A stretch of DNA of 37,828 bases from Stramonita haemastoma (taxonomy: Eukaryota > Mollusca > Gastropoda > Neogastropoda > Muricidae): the NCBI GenBank assembly GCA_030674155.1, contig CM060339.1, positions 40,640,915 to 40,678,742 on the forward strand, read 5' to 3'. The translations under genes were made by a program, and so were the position numbers. The notes below the pieces were generated by a model that was not told where the DNA came from, did no database searches, and was given only the letters and a program-made list of their open reading frames with translations. Every line of letters begins with the position of its first letter. The stretch's first letter is position 1. Below are positions 10,329-21,193 of the stretch, piece by piece.

Positions 10329-10829
10329 ATACCATTTCTTCCTGGCCTGTCACACTGGGGCCTCTATGGCCAGTCTGGTCTGTGTCGCCTGGCTGTGTTT
10401 GATCCCCATCTTCCTCACCAAGCATTCAGATGGTTCACTGTCACTGTCATCGTGCACTTCTCTCTGTCTGTCATGATCGTGGCTGGCCAGTCTGCTGTCT
10501 ACAGACGATTACCAAAGCACAGGATCATGATGGAGCACACACAGAGGATGTATTATTCCTCAGCACGCCTGGTGGGAACAGTGGCTGCTACAGATGCTGT
10601 GTGCTGGTGTTCCTTTGGACTGGTGGTCATGATGAGGTCACAAGGACACTCTGGCGTCAACACACTCTATGATGTGTTGGCTGTTCACGTGCTACCTCTG
10701 AACTCTGCTCTGAACCCTCTTCTGACCCTGTGGAGCTTTGTGTCTCAGCAGCGAATGCAGGAACGAGAGAAAAGATTGTTCATAATGCTCAAGTCTCGAC
10801 TGGGTCAGCAGACAAGGAAAACCACGTAA
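10329..10829 (+). CDS. GRL101-like GPCR, C-terminal part (ECL2, TM5-TM7, tail)
   Basis: The frame starting at the first base after the gap reads IPFLPGLSHWGLYGQSGLC, an LGR-type second extracellular loop with its conserved Cys. TM5 follows (FTVTVIVHFSLSVMIVAG), then TM6 (LVGTVAATDAVCWCSFGLVV) and TM7 (VLPLNSALNPLLTLWSFV). NPLLT replaces the usual NPxxY and fits this receptor class. The tail is short and basic and ends at TAA 10827-10829. The alternative frame through 10476 loses these motifs, so this one is right. Joined with 7549-10228 it completes one receptor except for the gap. Confidence 0.9.
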   Translation: MPFLPGLSHWGLYGQSGLCRLAVFDPHLPHQAFRWFTVTVIVHFSLSVMIVAGQSAVYRRLPKHRIMMEHTQRMYYSSARLVGTVAATDAVCWCSFGLVVMMRSQGHSGVNTLYDVLAVHVLPLNSALNPLLTLWSFVSQQRMQEREKRLFIMLKSRLGQQTRKTT

Positions 10830-10863
10830 TTAAGCAGACAGACAGATAGATAGACAGACAAAC

Positions 10864-10898
<35 letters not shown>

Positions 10899-11302
10899 CA
10901 GAGACAGAGACAGAGAGAGAGAGAGCATTTTCTAAACTGTTATTTAATGGTCAGGTGTGGCTAACAACTCTTTCTTCAAAGAATACAAGCTGTTTTCTTG
11001 TGCAACAAAGCCACTGAATACAGAATCCTCCAGATTTCAGAACAGGCTTTAGCCCACCCAGCTGTGTGTGTGTGTGTAGAGGTTCATATGTTACCACTGC
11101 TGTACTGCGTTTTTTCCTAAATGATTTGTCTTTTTGTTTTTTCTGTCCTAATTTAATGATTTCTCAGTTTCGTCTTTCTGTTCTGAATGATTTGTCGGGT
11201 TTGTTATTTGTTTGTACTTTGACAAGCTTGGCATCAAAACATTTTGGTGACGTCATTGATGACTGTTTGCAGCCTTGGTTGTTATTTTATCATTATTTTT
11301 TA
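10830..11302 (+). other. 3' flank of the receptor gene
   Basis: No coding signal. After the stop codon comes a CAGA/GA-rich stretch and then AT-rich DNA that may be 3' UTR. No clear polyadenylation site can be chosen. Confidence 0.45.
10838..10926. repeat. CAGA/GATA/GA simple repeat
   Basis: Mixed caga, gata and ga units directly after the receptor stop codon. Confidence 0.9.
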
Positions 11303-11372
11303 AATTTTGTTTTATACCACTTTCTGTCACAGCAGATTTCTCTGCGTGAATTTGGGCTGCTCTCCCCAATGC
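11303..11372 (-). mobile_element. SINE family A, 3'-end fragment
   Basis: The plus strand reads ataccactttctgtcacagc and then a ctgcgtgaatttgggctgctctccc block. The minus-strand form matches the 3' end of the complete SINE at 33150-33260 and the fragment at 24928-25110. The match ends near ctctcccc. Confidence 0.7.
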
Positions 11373-11404
11373 ATTTTGTTTACATAAAAATATATGTGAC
11401 ATGA

Positions 11405-11590
11405 CAAGACAATAGATTTCAGTTTATAAAATAATTGTATATGCCACACTTGATCATAAGCTTTATGGAAGTCAAAGCAAGTGTCGAGAACTTTTTTTTT
11501 CTATGGGCAAACTGATTTGTGTGTGTAATTAGCTTAACCAGATGATCTATACTTGGTCTGGTTTTTTTTCAAAATCCTGCCTGAATAACT
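11405..11590 (-). pseudogene. I-like retrotransposon RT fragment
   Basis: The minus strand, with frame breaks, encodes pieces matching the RT segment with AGFRKGRSTADHLIKL and FFDIKKAYDQVWH of the complete element at 16789-23020. Recognisable parts are a DHLVKL-like stretch, FDFHKAYDQVWH-like residues and LKSI. The nucleotide similarity to 25430-25600 is also visible (acttgatcataagctttatg against acttgatcataggcttttct). It is only about 180 bp. Confidence 0.65.
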
Positions 11591-11625
11591 GGAAGTACTT
11601 TGATTTTAGCATTTTCCTTATGAAC

Positions 11626-11627
11626 CC

Positions 11628-11700
<73 letters not shown>
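11626..11700. repeat. Poly-C followed by (TC)n
   Basis: A run of about 14 C is followed by about 60 bp of TC dinucleotide. Confidence 0.93.
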
Positions 11701-12334
<634 letters not shown>

Positions 12335-12612
12335 CTACTTCGGGGATGATGTCATCTGTTTCCACCGGCACACAATGGCCTACTCTTTTGAAAGGTGGAG
12401 CAGACTTTAACATATGTACAAGATCTTCTATGTGTGTTTTCTCACAAGATCTCTATTTACAGTCTCATCTGAAGGTCCTTTGGAGGAGCAGTGTCGGTAC
12501 TGATGTTAATTCCAGGGGGAAAATCCTCCCGAGCATGTGCCTCCATGGTAGCTTGAACCCAGGCCGTCAGATCACCAGTGCAACGCTCTAACCACTAGGC
12601 TATCCCGCCCCT
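12335..12612 (-). mobile_element. SINE family C with tRNA-like head
   Basis: From the right end the minus strand reads gggatagcctagtggttaga (A box), gatctgacggcctgggttcaagct (B box at about 12550-12563; boxes read separately), and a body shared with 13500-13640 and 31735-31820 (cctactctt, ccggcacac, gtctcatc). The 3' tail present in other copies is missing here. Confidence 0.8.
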
Positions 12613-12914
12613 GTCAACAGTGCCTACGCCTACAACACATTCATACAATAAATCAACGCCACATTATTTCTAACATGTTTATTTTATTTATAGGATAAAA
12701 TGAATAATGAAGTTAATAAATTTAAAAGAAAACAATAAAACAAAAACCCAAACCCTCTTAATACAAAATCTAATGATAATAATAACAGTTGAAATTTTGA
12801 TAAAAAGAACAGGGAAAGGGAGAGATAAAGACAGAGAATGGTGAGGGGATGGAATGACTAAAGATAAATAAAGATTCAAGAAATATATGAGAAAAAAAAG
12901 ATGGAATGTTAGCA

Positions 12915-13069
<155 letters not shown>

Positions 13070-13418
13070 ATGCAGGTGTGTAGTTGTGGCTGAAGATATC
13101 CTCATTATATTAAGCGGAACTATATGCTATACACTAAATTAACAGGAGAGAATAAAATTCATAACAGAACAACATTGATATAACTACAACAAATGCCCTA
13201 TAGGACTTAACAATAAACCTTTAGCAATAGCAAATACTAACTTGATATTTTCCAAAACTTATTCAAGGGAAGTTTCATGAAAACTGGGTAAGTAAGGTTC
13301 TAATGTCTTGCATTCAAGTACAATATGGGTATTTGAAATATGATTGTTTCCACATAAGCATTTAACATCCTTGCTAAATTTTGTGATTAAAGCATTTAAT
13401 CGGATTCTATAAAATAAT

Positions 13419-13640
13419 TTATTTATTCTTTTTCTTTTATATCGAGGATAACAGAATAAGCAATCATGTGCTTTTTTTCATCCGGTCCCCGTGTGTGCAG
13501 TTTTGTAAATATTGTCATCTGTTCCCACCGGCACACGATGGCCTACTCTTACGAAAAGCGGAACAGGATTTAACGTGTGCGCAAGATGTTCTGCGTGCGT
13601 TCGCACATGGGGCCTCGGTTTAAAGTCTCATCCGAAGGAC
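13419..13640 (-). mobile_element. SINE family C, 5'-truncated, inserted in E1
   Basis: The minus strand runs from the mid-body (ccgaggccccatgtgcgaac) to the tail (cctcgatataaaag and A/T-rich end). The flanks ctataaaataat (left) and ctatataat (right) form an imperfect target duplication. The empty site is seen in E4 at about 28262-28280 as ctataaaataatgcctcaag. Confidence 0.88.
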
Positions 13641-14349
13641 TATATAATGCCTCAAGCTGTCTTTCTTTGATCACATTTCTATAAGTCTTTAACTGATGTA
13701 TGCTTTCACAAACACTTTTTTCTGGATGGAACCCATTTTACAATCTGTTCTTTGCTGTATTATTTCCGTGAATATATTTGAGGGTGCTTGTTCTAACATG
13801 CGGTGTCCTTCTTGGATAGATAAAGGAATATGTAGCTCAATGTTTTCATTTTTATTGCCTTCACCTCTTTGTGCAGCCCATTCAACCCATTCATTTGAGT
13901 ACAATCCTATGTGGGAAGGTACCCAAAGAAAGGTGACAAAATATACATCTTAAACTTAAAAGGTGTACAATGTGTTTAATATAAAATTCGAATGATTCTT
14001 GTAATATGCAGATTTTATAGCATATAAAACTGCTTTAGAATAGACACAAAGTAAGGCATGGTAAAAACAATATGGATGATATAGTATGTATGTTAAAGCC
14101 ATTAAGATTGTAACCAGTTCAGCTGTAAATATTGATCGATTTACACCAATATAATAAGATTTTTCTACTTTGAGTGCTGGTATATTAAAAGCTGAACCAG
14201 CTTGGTGGTTTTTGTTTTTGTTTTTTTAAAGTGATCCATCAGTGTACACTTTAAGATAACTGCAGTAGTTGTTATGAATATAGGATCTAACAGTAGCTGC
14301 CAAGACATTTGGATTCTGGTCCTTCTTCATGTCTGTGTAATCAAAAAGT

Positions 14350-14353
14350 GTGT

Positions 14354-14416
<63 letters not shown>

Positions 14417-14435
14417 TTTGTGTGTGTGTGTGTGT

Positions 14436-14510
<75 letters not shown>
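14350..14510. repeat. (TG)n tract at the E2 3' end / E1 5' junction
   Basis: About 160 bp of TG with a few interruptions (ggtgtg, tttgtg, tatgtg). It separates the truncated 5' end of E1 from the conserved 3' end of E2. Confidence 0.95.
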
Positions 14511-14511
<1 letters not shown>

Positions 14512-14959
14512 CAAATTCATTTAACGTCTTTTCACAAATAGTGATATTAGACGGGAGGGGGGGGGGGGGGAGTAGGTGGGTGTATGAGTGTCAGAAAAAG
14601 AGGGTGTAGTTGGCAATGCATGGGATAAAGAATTTCAGGGAGTCAATACTTGCCAAGTAAATTTTTAATTTTTTTTTTAAAAAAACACCTTTTTGTCACT
14701 AACCTATTGAACTACAGTAAGCAAAAACGGGAAATGCAGTTCTAACAAACTCTAACAAAATCAGTAATTCCAATGAAAGATATAACTAAATAGTTACTTA
14801 ATTTCACATAAGAAAACACAAAATACCCCTCCCAGAAAAAGAACGGGAATACCCAACAATAACTGCGAAAAATCAGCTACAATCAGCAACATCCCCAAAA
14901 CTAAACAAAAATAAACAACAATAGGAATACAAATACCGAGTACAGGAATAATACCCCCC

Positions 14960-14965
<6 letters not shown>

Positions 14966-15024
<59 letters not shown>
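14966..15024. repeat. (CA)n microsatellite
   Basis: About 59 bp of CA on the plus strand within the E2 3' UTR, preceded by a short C run. Confidence 0.95.
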
Positions 15025-15034
<10 letters not shown>

Positions 15035-15179
15035 GCACCCTTACAAACAAACAAGCAAAGAAACAAACAAATAAAAAACAACAACAAAAAATCCGATTAC
15101 AGCATCTTTAGAGTCCAAAGCAATCACAATAACAAACCAACTGGACTATGAATCAGCGATCTAAAAAAAGTCATACATA

Positions 15180-16788
15180 AGTGACAGATTGTTAAAGATA
15201 GCTGATGGAGAATTTACCATCAAACGGGAATATGCCCTTTTAAGCTGCTGCATGCTAGTACATGATCTACTGTTATATTATTACCACATATGCAAAAAAC
15301 ATTTGCAACATATTTTGTCTTAAAGCAATTCAATTTCCATCTACAAGCTAAGGAAACAGTCTACTTTGAACAATATACATCACGTTCTCGTGTTTTAACA
15401 AAAGACTCAAATTTATGTAGTTCTTTGTGAGCACCTAGACACCCGAGCCTCATTTCCTCGCACTGAAATAACTTTTCTTGTGATTTTATTACAATATGAT
15501 AACACTCTTGAAGTGGAAATGGGAGTACTAAATGTGACACCTCCAATGAACCCTTTGCTCCTTTCTTTGCTAGGATGTCCACTTTTTCATTGTAGTAAAA
15601 ACCACTGTGGGATGAAATCCAACAGAAGGTAAGTTCCGAGCCCTTTAAAGATAAAACATGAATTAAATGACAAATTTCAATAACGCCTTCAGATCTAACT
15701 TTTGTTTGCAAGGAACTAATGGCATGAATTACAGATTTAGAATCTACACAAAACAGAATCTGAAAAATTATTTTATGAAAACTAACGAGAAATTTTAGGG
15801 CCATCAATATTGCGATTAGTTCCGCTGAAAATATCGAGATATCTTTTCCAAGATGAAATTGGTTTTCAGTTTTTAGATCTGGTATAATATAAGCAGCACC
15901 AGCGTTATTGTTTAATACTGATCCGTCTGTGAACACTTTTAAGTGATTGGGATAATTGTCTTCCAAATGAATTTTGGCATGAGAAGACACTAAATTGATA
16001 TTGTCTTTTTTGCTAGATCAATATAATTGATGTCAAACTTTGCTCTGTTGAGTTCCCAGAATGGAACTGGGGGCACTACATCCCGCTGTGCTATATTACC
16101 TGTTGAATTCAACCCAGACTTTGTAAAAATGTCTGATGTGTATGTTCTCAATGTGGTATGTGATGATATAGATCTTGCTCTCTTTGGAAAATGGTTATCT
16201 GACTTAAGATTAATGACTGATTCCAAATCGTTTTGAACAGTCAGGCTTCTTAATACAAATTTACTGCAAGCAACACTCCTATAATCTTCCAAAGGTAAAA
16301 CCCCTGAGGCACTGTATGTTTGAAAACATGAAGCATGGATAGGTAGGCCAATAGCAAGTTTATATGCCCTGCAGTCTATGCTTTGGAGTTTTTTCAAAAG
16401 ATATTTCGGGGCACCAAAAAATACTTCCTGGGCAAAGGTTAATTTTGAACGAATTAGCGATGTTGAAAGATGCAACAAGGTGAAAATATCTTGGCCCCAA
16501 GGCTGTTTACTGACAATTTTCAAAATGCTTAAGCTTTTTCTTGCTTTAGTTAAAATGTATTCAATATGTTTATGCCATGTTCATTTTGATGTTAGAAAAA
16601 CTCCAAGGAATTTAACTACTTGTTTATATTGTAAATTCCACCGTCTATTTTAAATCTAGGCATTTTAATTGGATTTGCTCCATTATTAAACAACATCATT
16701 TGAGTTTTATCTCTTGATAGTTGTAATCCATTTTCAGTCATATAATTAGCAATAGCATTTAAATCGTTTTGATACAACTTTTTAGCAA
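15180..16788 (-). pseudogene. E2 ORF2: RT C-terminal part, RNase H, Cys/His motif
   Basis: Segments in order are: LSRDKTQMMLFNNGANP (post-YADD RT, about 16690); the thumb region QPWGQDIFTLLHLSTSLIRS to GVLPLEDYRS (15990-16523); then, in another frame, RNase H with FTDGSV, FSAELIAI, CVDSKS and ISSHSGFYYNEKVD (15361-15960), which supply the D-E-D-H/D catalytic set. The final Cys/His stretch CICGNNITVDHVLAC (about 15240-15310) lies beyond a stop. At least one frameshift near 15990 and stops upstream of 16523 make it non-functional. Confidence 0.85.

Positions 16789-16789
<1 letters not shown>

Positions 16790-16860
<71 letters not shown>
16790..16860. repeat. (TG)n tail of copy FL
   Basis: About 70 bp of uninterrupted TG between the E2 RT fragment (16788) and the conserved 3' end of FL. 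Confidence 0.95.
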
Positions 16861-16862
<2 letters not shown>

Positions 16863-17083
16863 TTCTTCAGTTTAACGTCCTTCCACTAAATAGTGATATC
16901 AGACGGGAAGGAGTATGTATGTGTGGATGTGTGTGTGTGTGTGGGGGGGGGGGTGCACATAGCTAAACATCGGCAATAAACTAACACAAGTCTGATTAAG
17001 CATAAACAAGAAACTTTGAAAAGGAGGAAATAACAGTTCAAACACTAACTTTGCAATTTCTACGACTAATAAATTTCAAAGTA

Positions 17084-20000
17084 CTACAAGTATCTGATAA
17101 TAGGACTATGAGTTAAAGACAAAACAATATCTTTCATCAAAGAGGCATCTTTAAGAATTTGGTCTAAGCGGAGGGCTGGAAAGGTGGGTAAAAATGATTT
17201 TAGATCTCGACATTGTAAAAGAACATGAGCATTGGTAATTTTTTCACCACAGATACATGTTGCTGTTTTTGAAAATTTAGATCTAAAAGCATTAAGCTTA
17301 AACCTGTAAATAAGGGATACAACATTTCTATATTCATGTGAATTACGAAATTTAGTATTACCGAAAGATAATAAATGAGTTATGTCATCACTCCAGGAAA
17401 ACCCAGTATCCTCTAGCATTTTGCAACATGCTATAGCCCTCCCGGGCAGAAAAAGGAACATCTATGCTGTAAGACCCATTTACATGCTTTGCTCCGCATT
17501 TTGCCATTCTGTCAACTTTTTCATTAAAGTAAATACCGCAATGAGAAGGAATCCAGCAGAAAGTAATACTAGTACCCCGTAACATCAAAAAATGAACCAG
17601 ATGACAAATCTCAGTTATGAGCTCTTGCCTCACTTTTGAGCTGAATTTTTTTAAAGCAAGTAAAACTGACTTGGAATCAACACAAAAAAGTATCTGGAAA
17701 ATATCTTTGGGAAAATCTAGAAGATGATACAAAGCCATTGATATAGCAGACAATTCAGCTGTAAAAATAGATCGATTTTTCCCAATGGAAAAGGATCTCT
17801 CTACTTTGAGAGATGGGATGACAAACGCTGCACCCGCCTCATCATTGCTCAAAAGGGAACCATCAGTGTATACTTTTAGATGTTCTGGGTATGTAGTCTG
17901 TATGTATTCTTTTACTAATGCGCTAAGAACATTTTCATTACCTTTTTTGGTTAGAGAAGAATAATTGATGTCAAAATTAGCTCTCTGGAGCTCCCATGGG
18001 GCACAAGAGGAGATGTTAATCTTTGATTTAGTTAAATCTTTAGGGTATATTTTTGCGTTATCAAATAATTCAGCAGTATAGGTTCTAACTGTGGTCAGAG
18101 AACGAATAGAATGTGCTCTTTTAGGAAAGTTGACATCAGATTTTGTATTTATTTCAGTGTCCACATTGGTTTCTTGATTCGAACACCGTAAGAGATATTT
18201 AGCTAAAGCCAGTTGTCGATAATTGTCTAATGGTAAAACACCTATCTCTTTATAAGTGCCCATAGACGATGCACGAAAAGGAACCCCCAGAGCTAATCGA
18301 AAAGCCTTACAGTCTAATCTTCTCATTTTATGTAACAAATACTTAGGAGCACTGAAAAAAGCTTCCTGGCCGTATACAAGTCTGGAACGCACAAAAGATA
18401 ACGCCAGATGTTTTAATACAGCTACGTCATGAGCCCACACTTGTTTACTTATAACTTTCAGGAAGTTTAGACTTTTCCTAGCTTTAGTGTTTAAATATTC
18501 AATATGATAATTCCAAGTTAATTTAGACGTGAAATACACCCCTAAAAACTTCACCATAGTTTTATATTCCAAAACGTTCCCATCTATTTGGAAAACAGGT
18601 AGAACTGGTGGGTTAGCACCATTATTAAAAAGTACTAAATTGGTCTTTTCAGGGGATAGTGACAGACCATTCACAAATACATAGTCATTCAGTTTGTTTA
18701 GCTCAATCTGATACAAATTTTTCAAATAGTTTAGTTGTCTCTTTGGTGTTCTCTTTTTCAATGTGACATTCATCCACATACAAATGTCATCAGCATACTG
18801 GACATGGGTGGTATTACTTGAGAAACACTTAGGAAGATCATAAAGGAGAATATTGAAAAGATGTGGAGCAATAACTGATCCCTGAGGAATGCCCATTGTT
18901 GGAAATCGTACAGTAGAATACGAATTTCCAACTTTGGCCTGCATGCGTCTTTCTGAGAGAAAGGCTTTAACATAATAATAGATGTTACCAGATAAGCCAA
19001 TGGATTTTAATTTAAACAGTAATCGTTCATGCCAGACCTGATCATATGCTTTCTTTATATCAAAAAAGGTGGCAAGTACATTTTTCCTACGAGCAAACTG
19101 ATGTTTAATCTGTGTACTGAGCTTAATCAGATGATCTGCTGTGGATCTGCCTTTTCGAAACCCTGCTTGACTAAGAGGGATTATTTTATTTTTATCACAG
19201 TAATGCATTAGTCGGTTCAAAATGATTTTTTCCATAAGTTTTCCTGTGTGTGAGGTTAACGCGATTGGTCTGTAGCTGTTTTGATCACATTTAGGTTTAC
19301 CCTGCTTTGGGACAGGCACTAAGATGGAATGTTTCCAAATGCGTGGAATGACTCCCTGAGCCCAACTGAGCTGGAATAAATCAAACAATAACATTATCCA
19401 TTTTTCTGGTAGTTGTTTTAATAATTCGTTTGAAACAGCATCTATGCCAACTGATGTTCTTTTAGTCCCAAGAGATAGGAGAGCATCTTTTAGCTCTTGC
19501 AACGTTAAGGGAGCGTTGACATAAAGACTGTTATCTCCCACAGGATCTTTATACATTTCTTTTTGTACTTCTTTTTCTCTATACACTTTGCATTTATTTG
19601 AAAGACTTTTGTCACTCATTGTATCTGTAAACATTTCTATGAAAGTATCAGCTTTTTCTGAATTAGTTGGGAAATCTTTGTTTTGAATTTTAATGGGACA
19701 GTTAGGAAGCTTAATCCCACTTTTCATATCTTTAAATTTATTCCATACCTTTTGTAGATCATTATGAGTGTAAACTTCTTGTAAGCAAAAGGAAGACCAA
19801 AATTGGCGTTTGCTTTGTTCAACAGTTTTATCACAAACAGACTTTGCTTTTTTCATAAGAAAATGATTTTCTGGCGTTTTGTTTCTTAAGTAAGCTTTGC
19901 ACGTAGCTTTTTTGTCATTCACAGCTTTTTGACAAGCAGAATTCCACCATATATTTCCCGAGTGCTTTACAGACTTTATAGAGGAATACTTAGGAATAGA

Positions 20001-20870
20001 ACTATCAGCTGCCTGTAATACATATTTTTTAAATTTTGCATAAAAACTATCAACATCATTACTTTTGACACTTTCAGCATTAATTTGTGTCAAAATATCT
20101 TTAAACTTGTTCCAGTCTGCATAACGATAATTGTACTTTGGAATAAAATATTTTTCTTTATTACTTTGTTCAGAATTATCATTAAGAGTGATAGCAATGG
20201 GAAAATGATCACTTCCTAATGTATCACACTCTATTTCCCAGTTACACATAGGGACAAGAGATGGAGAAATGAAAGACAGATCTAAAGCACTAGGTCTTTG
20301 ATTGGAAATATCTGGGATTCTTGTAACATTTCCGTCATTAAGTAGAAACAGACATGAATCAACAATGTTTTCAATAAATCGATTACTGGATACTGATGTG
20401 CAGTTTTTATCCCAGAATGGGGAGTGCGCATTAAAATCCCCACATATTAACCATTTTTTATTTGAATCTGGCAATGTACGCAGCCATTCAGTGTTGATGT
20501 CATTGGGGCCTTTAGGTAAATATACCGAAACAATGTTTAGATTATTAGATTTGCTTACTCTTATGCATGCAGCGCAGGAATGCAGATGTGAAACATTAGT
20601 TGGAACTGGCGAGGTACATTCATCATATTCTATTCCTCTATGCACGTAGATGGCAGCTCTTATCTTTTCAGCATCGTTTGCGACAAATTCGTGGATTGGT
20701 GGGTAATAGTAATTTTTCAGATTGGGCAGTCTGTCTCTGGTTATGTTTAAGGACTGTAAGACTAGAACCTCAGATCTGAAAGATGCAAGATGCTGAATAA
20801 GATATGGTAAATTTGTTGTCACAGACCTGCAGTTCCACTGCAAAATCTTAAAGGGACAAGTTTTCACCAT
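17084..20870 (-). CDS. Retrotransposon ORF2: endonuclease, reverse transcriptase, RNase H, Cys/His motif (one frameshift)
   Basis: The start chosen is ATG 20870 (MVKTCPFKILQWNCRSV), since the endonuclease domain begins right there. An upstream ATG at 20972 adds 34 unlikely residues. The AP-type endonuclease shows LQWNCRS, CGDFNAHSPFWD and GSDHFPI, but the usual LQE is LQS. The RT shows AGFRKGRST, FFDIKKAYDQVW (motif A), MGIPQGSVIAPHLF (B), YADD at 18786-18797 (C) and SPEKTNLVLF (D). RNase H has YTDGS, FTAELSAI, CVDSKS and IPSHCGIYFNEKVDRMAK. A frameshift at about 17390-17430 separates the last about 110 residues, which include CICGEKITNAHVLLQC (C-x-C-x7-H-x4-C). It would act in cis, nicking the target and copying the element RNA. 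A single frameshift suggests a young copy or a sequence error. Confidence 0.9.
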
Positions 20871-21193
20871 TATTAAGATAAAACAAAAAGATAAATCACT
20901 AGTTATCTTTTGTACAAGGATTTGTAAAAAGACACTGTTTAAAAAGAATGATATAGTTCTTAGGGTACACAATGATGTAAGTCAAAAATTATAACACGCA
21001 ATGAAACTAGAAGAAAAAAAACACACACAAAAACAAATAAAAAAACAACAACAACAAAAACCAAACACCTAAACTATGCAAGATATTTAACTAAAATAGT
21101 CTTTTACAAAAGGCAAAAGAAACGTCAGTCACGATTGCTCTGAAATTGTTCACAGATCTACATACTCTTAGGATCTGTCCTTTCTTATCAAAG

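Larger units (their letters stand above)
14350..16788 (-). mobile_element. Retrotransposon copy E2 (5'-truncated)
   Basis: The minus strand begins inside the reverse transcriptase just downstream of the YADD motif (LYQNDLNAIANYM, ending at 16788 against a TG tract). It runs through the RT thumb, RNase H and C-terminal Cys/His motif, followed by a 3' UTR (14510-15180). It ends with the block catttaacgtcttttcac, which stands next to the (TG)n at 14350-14510. The same terminal block ends the other copies. A poly-G run (about 14558) and a (CA)n tract (14966-15024) lie in the 3' UTR. Confidence 0.8.

Noticed and set aside
10117..10425. Minus-strand frame across the N gap and the plus-strand frame ending at 10476
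   Set aside because: The first is the opposite strand of the receptor gene. The second leaves the receptor frame after the gap; the frame with GLYGQSGLC and NSALNPLLT is the right one.
16378..16653. 91-codon plus-strand frame and several others inside the retrotransposon array
   Set aside because: They lie opposite clear minus-strand ORF2 coding sequence and have no domain of their own.
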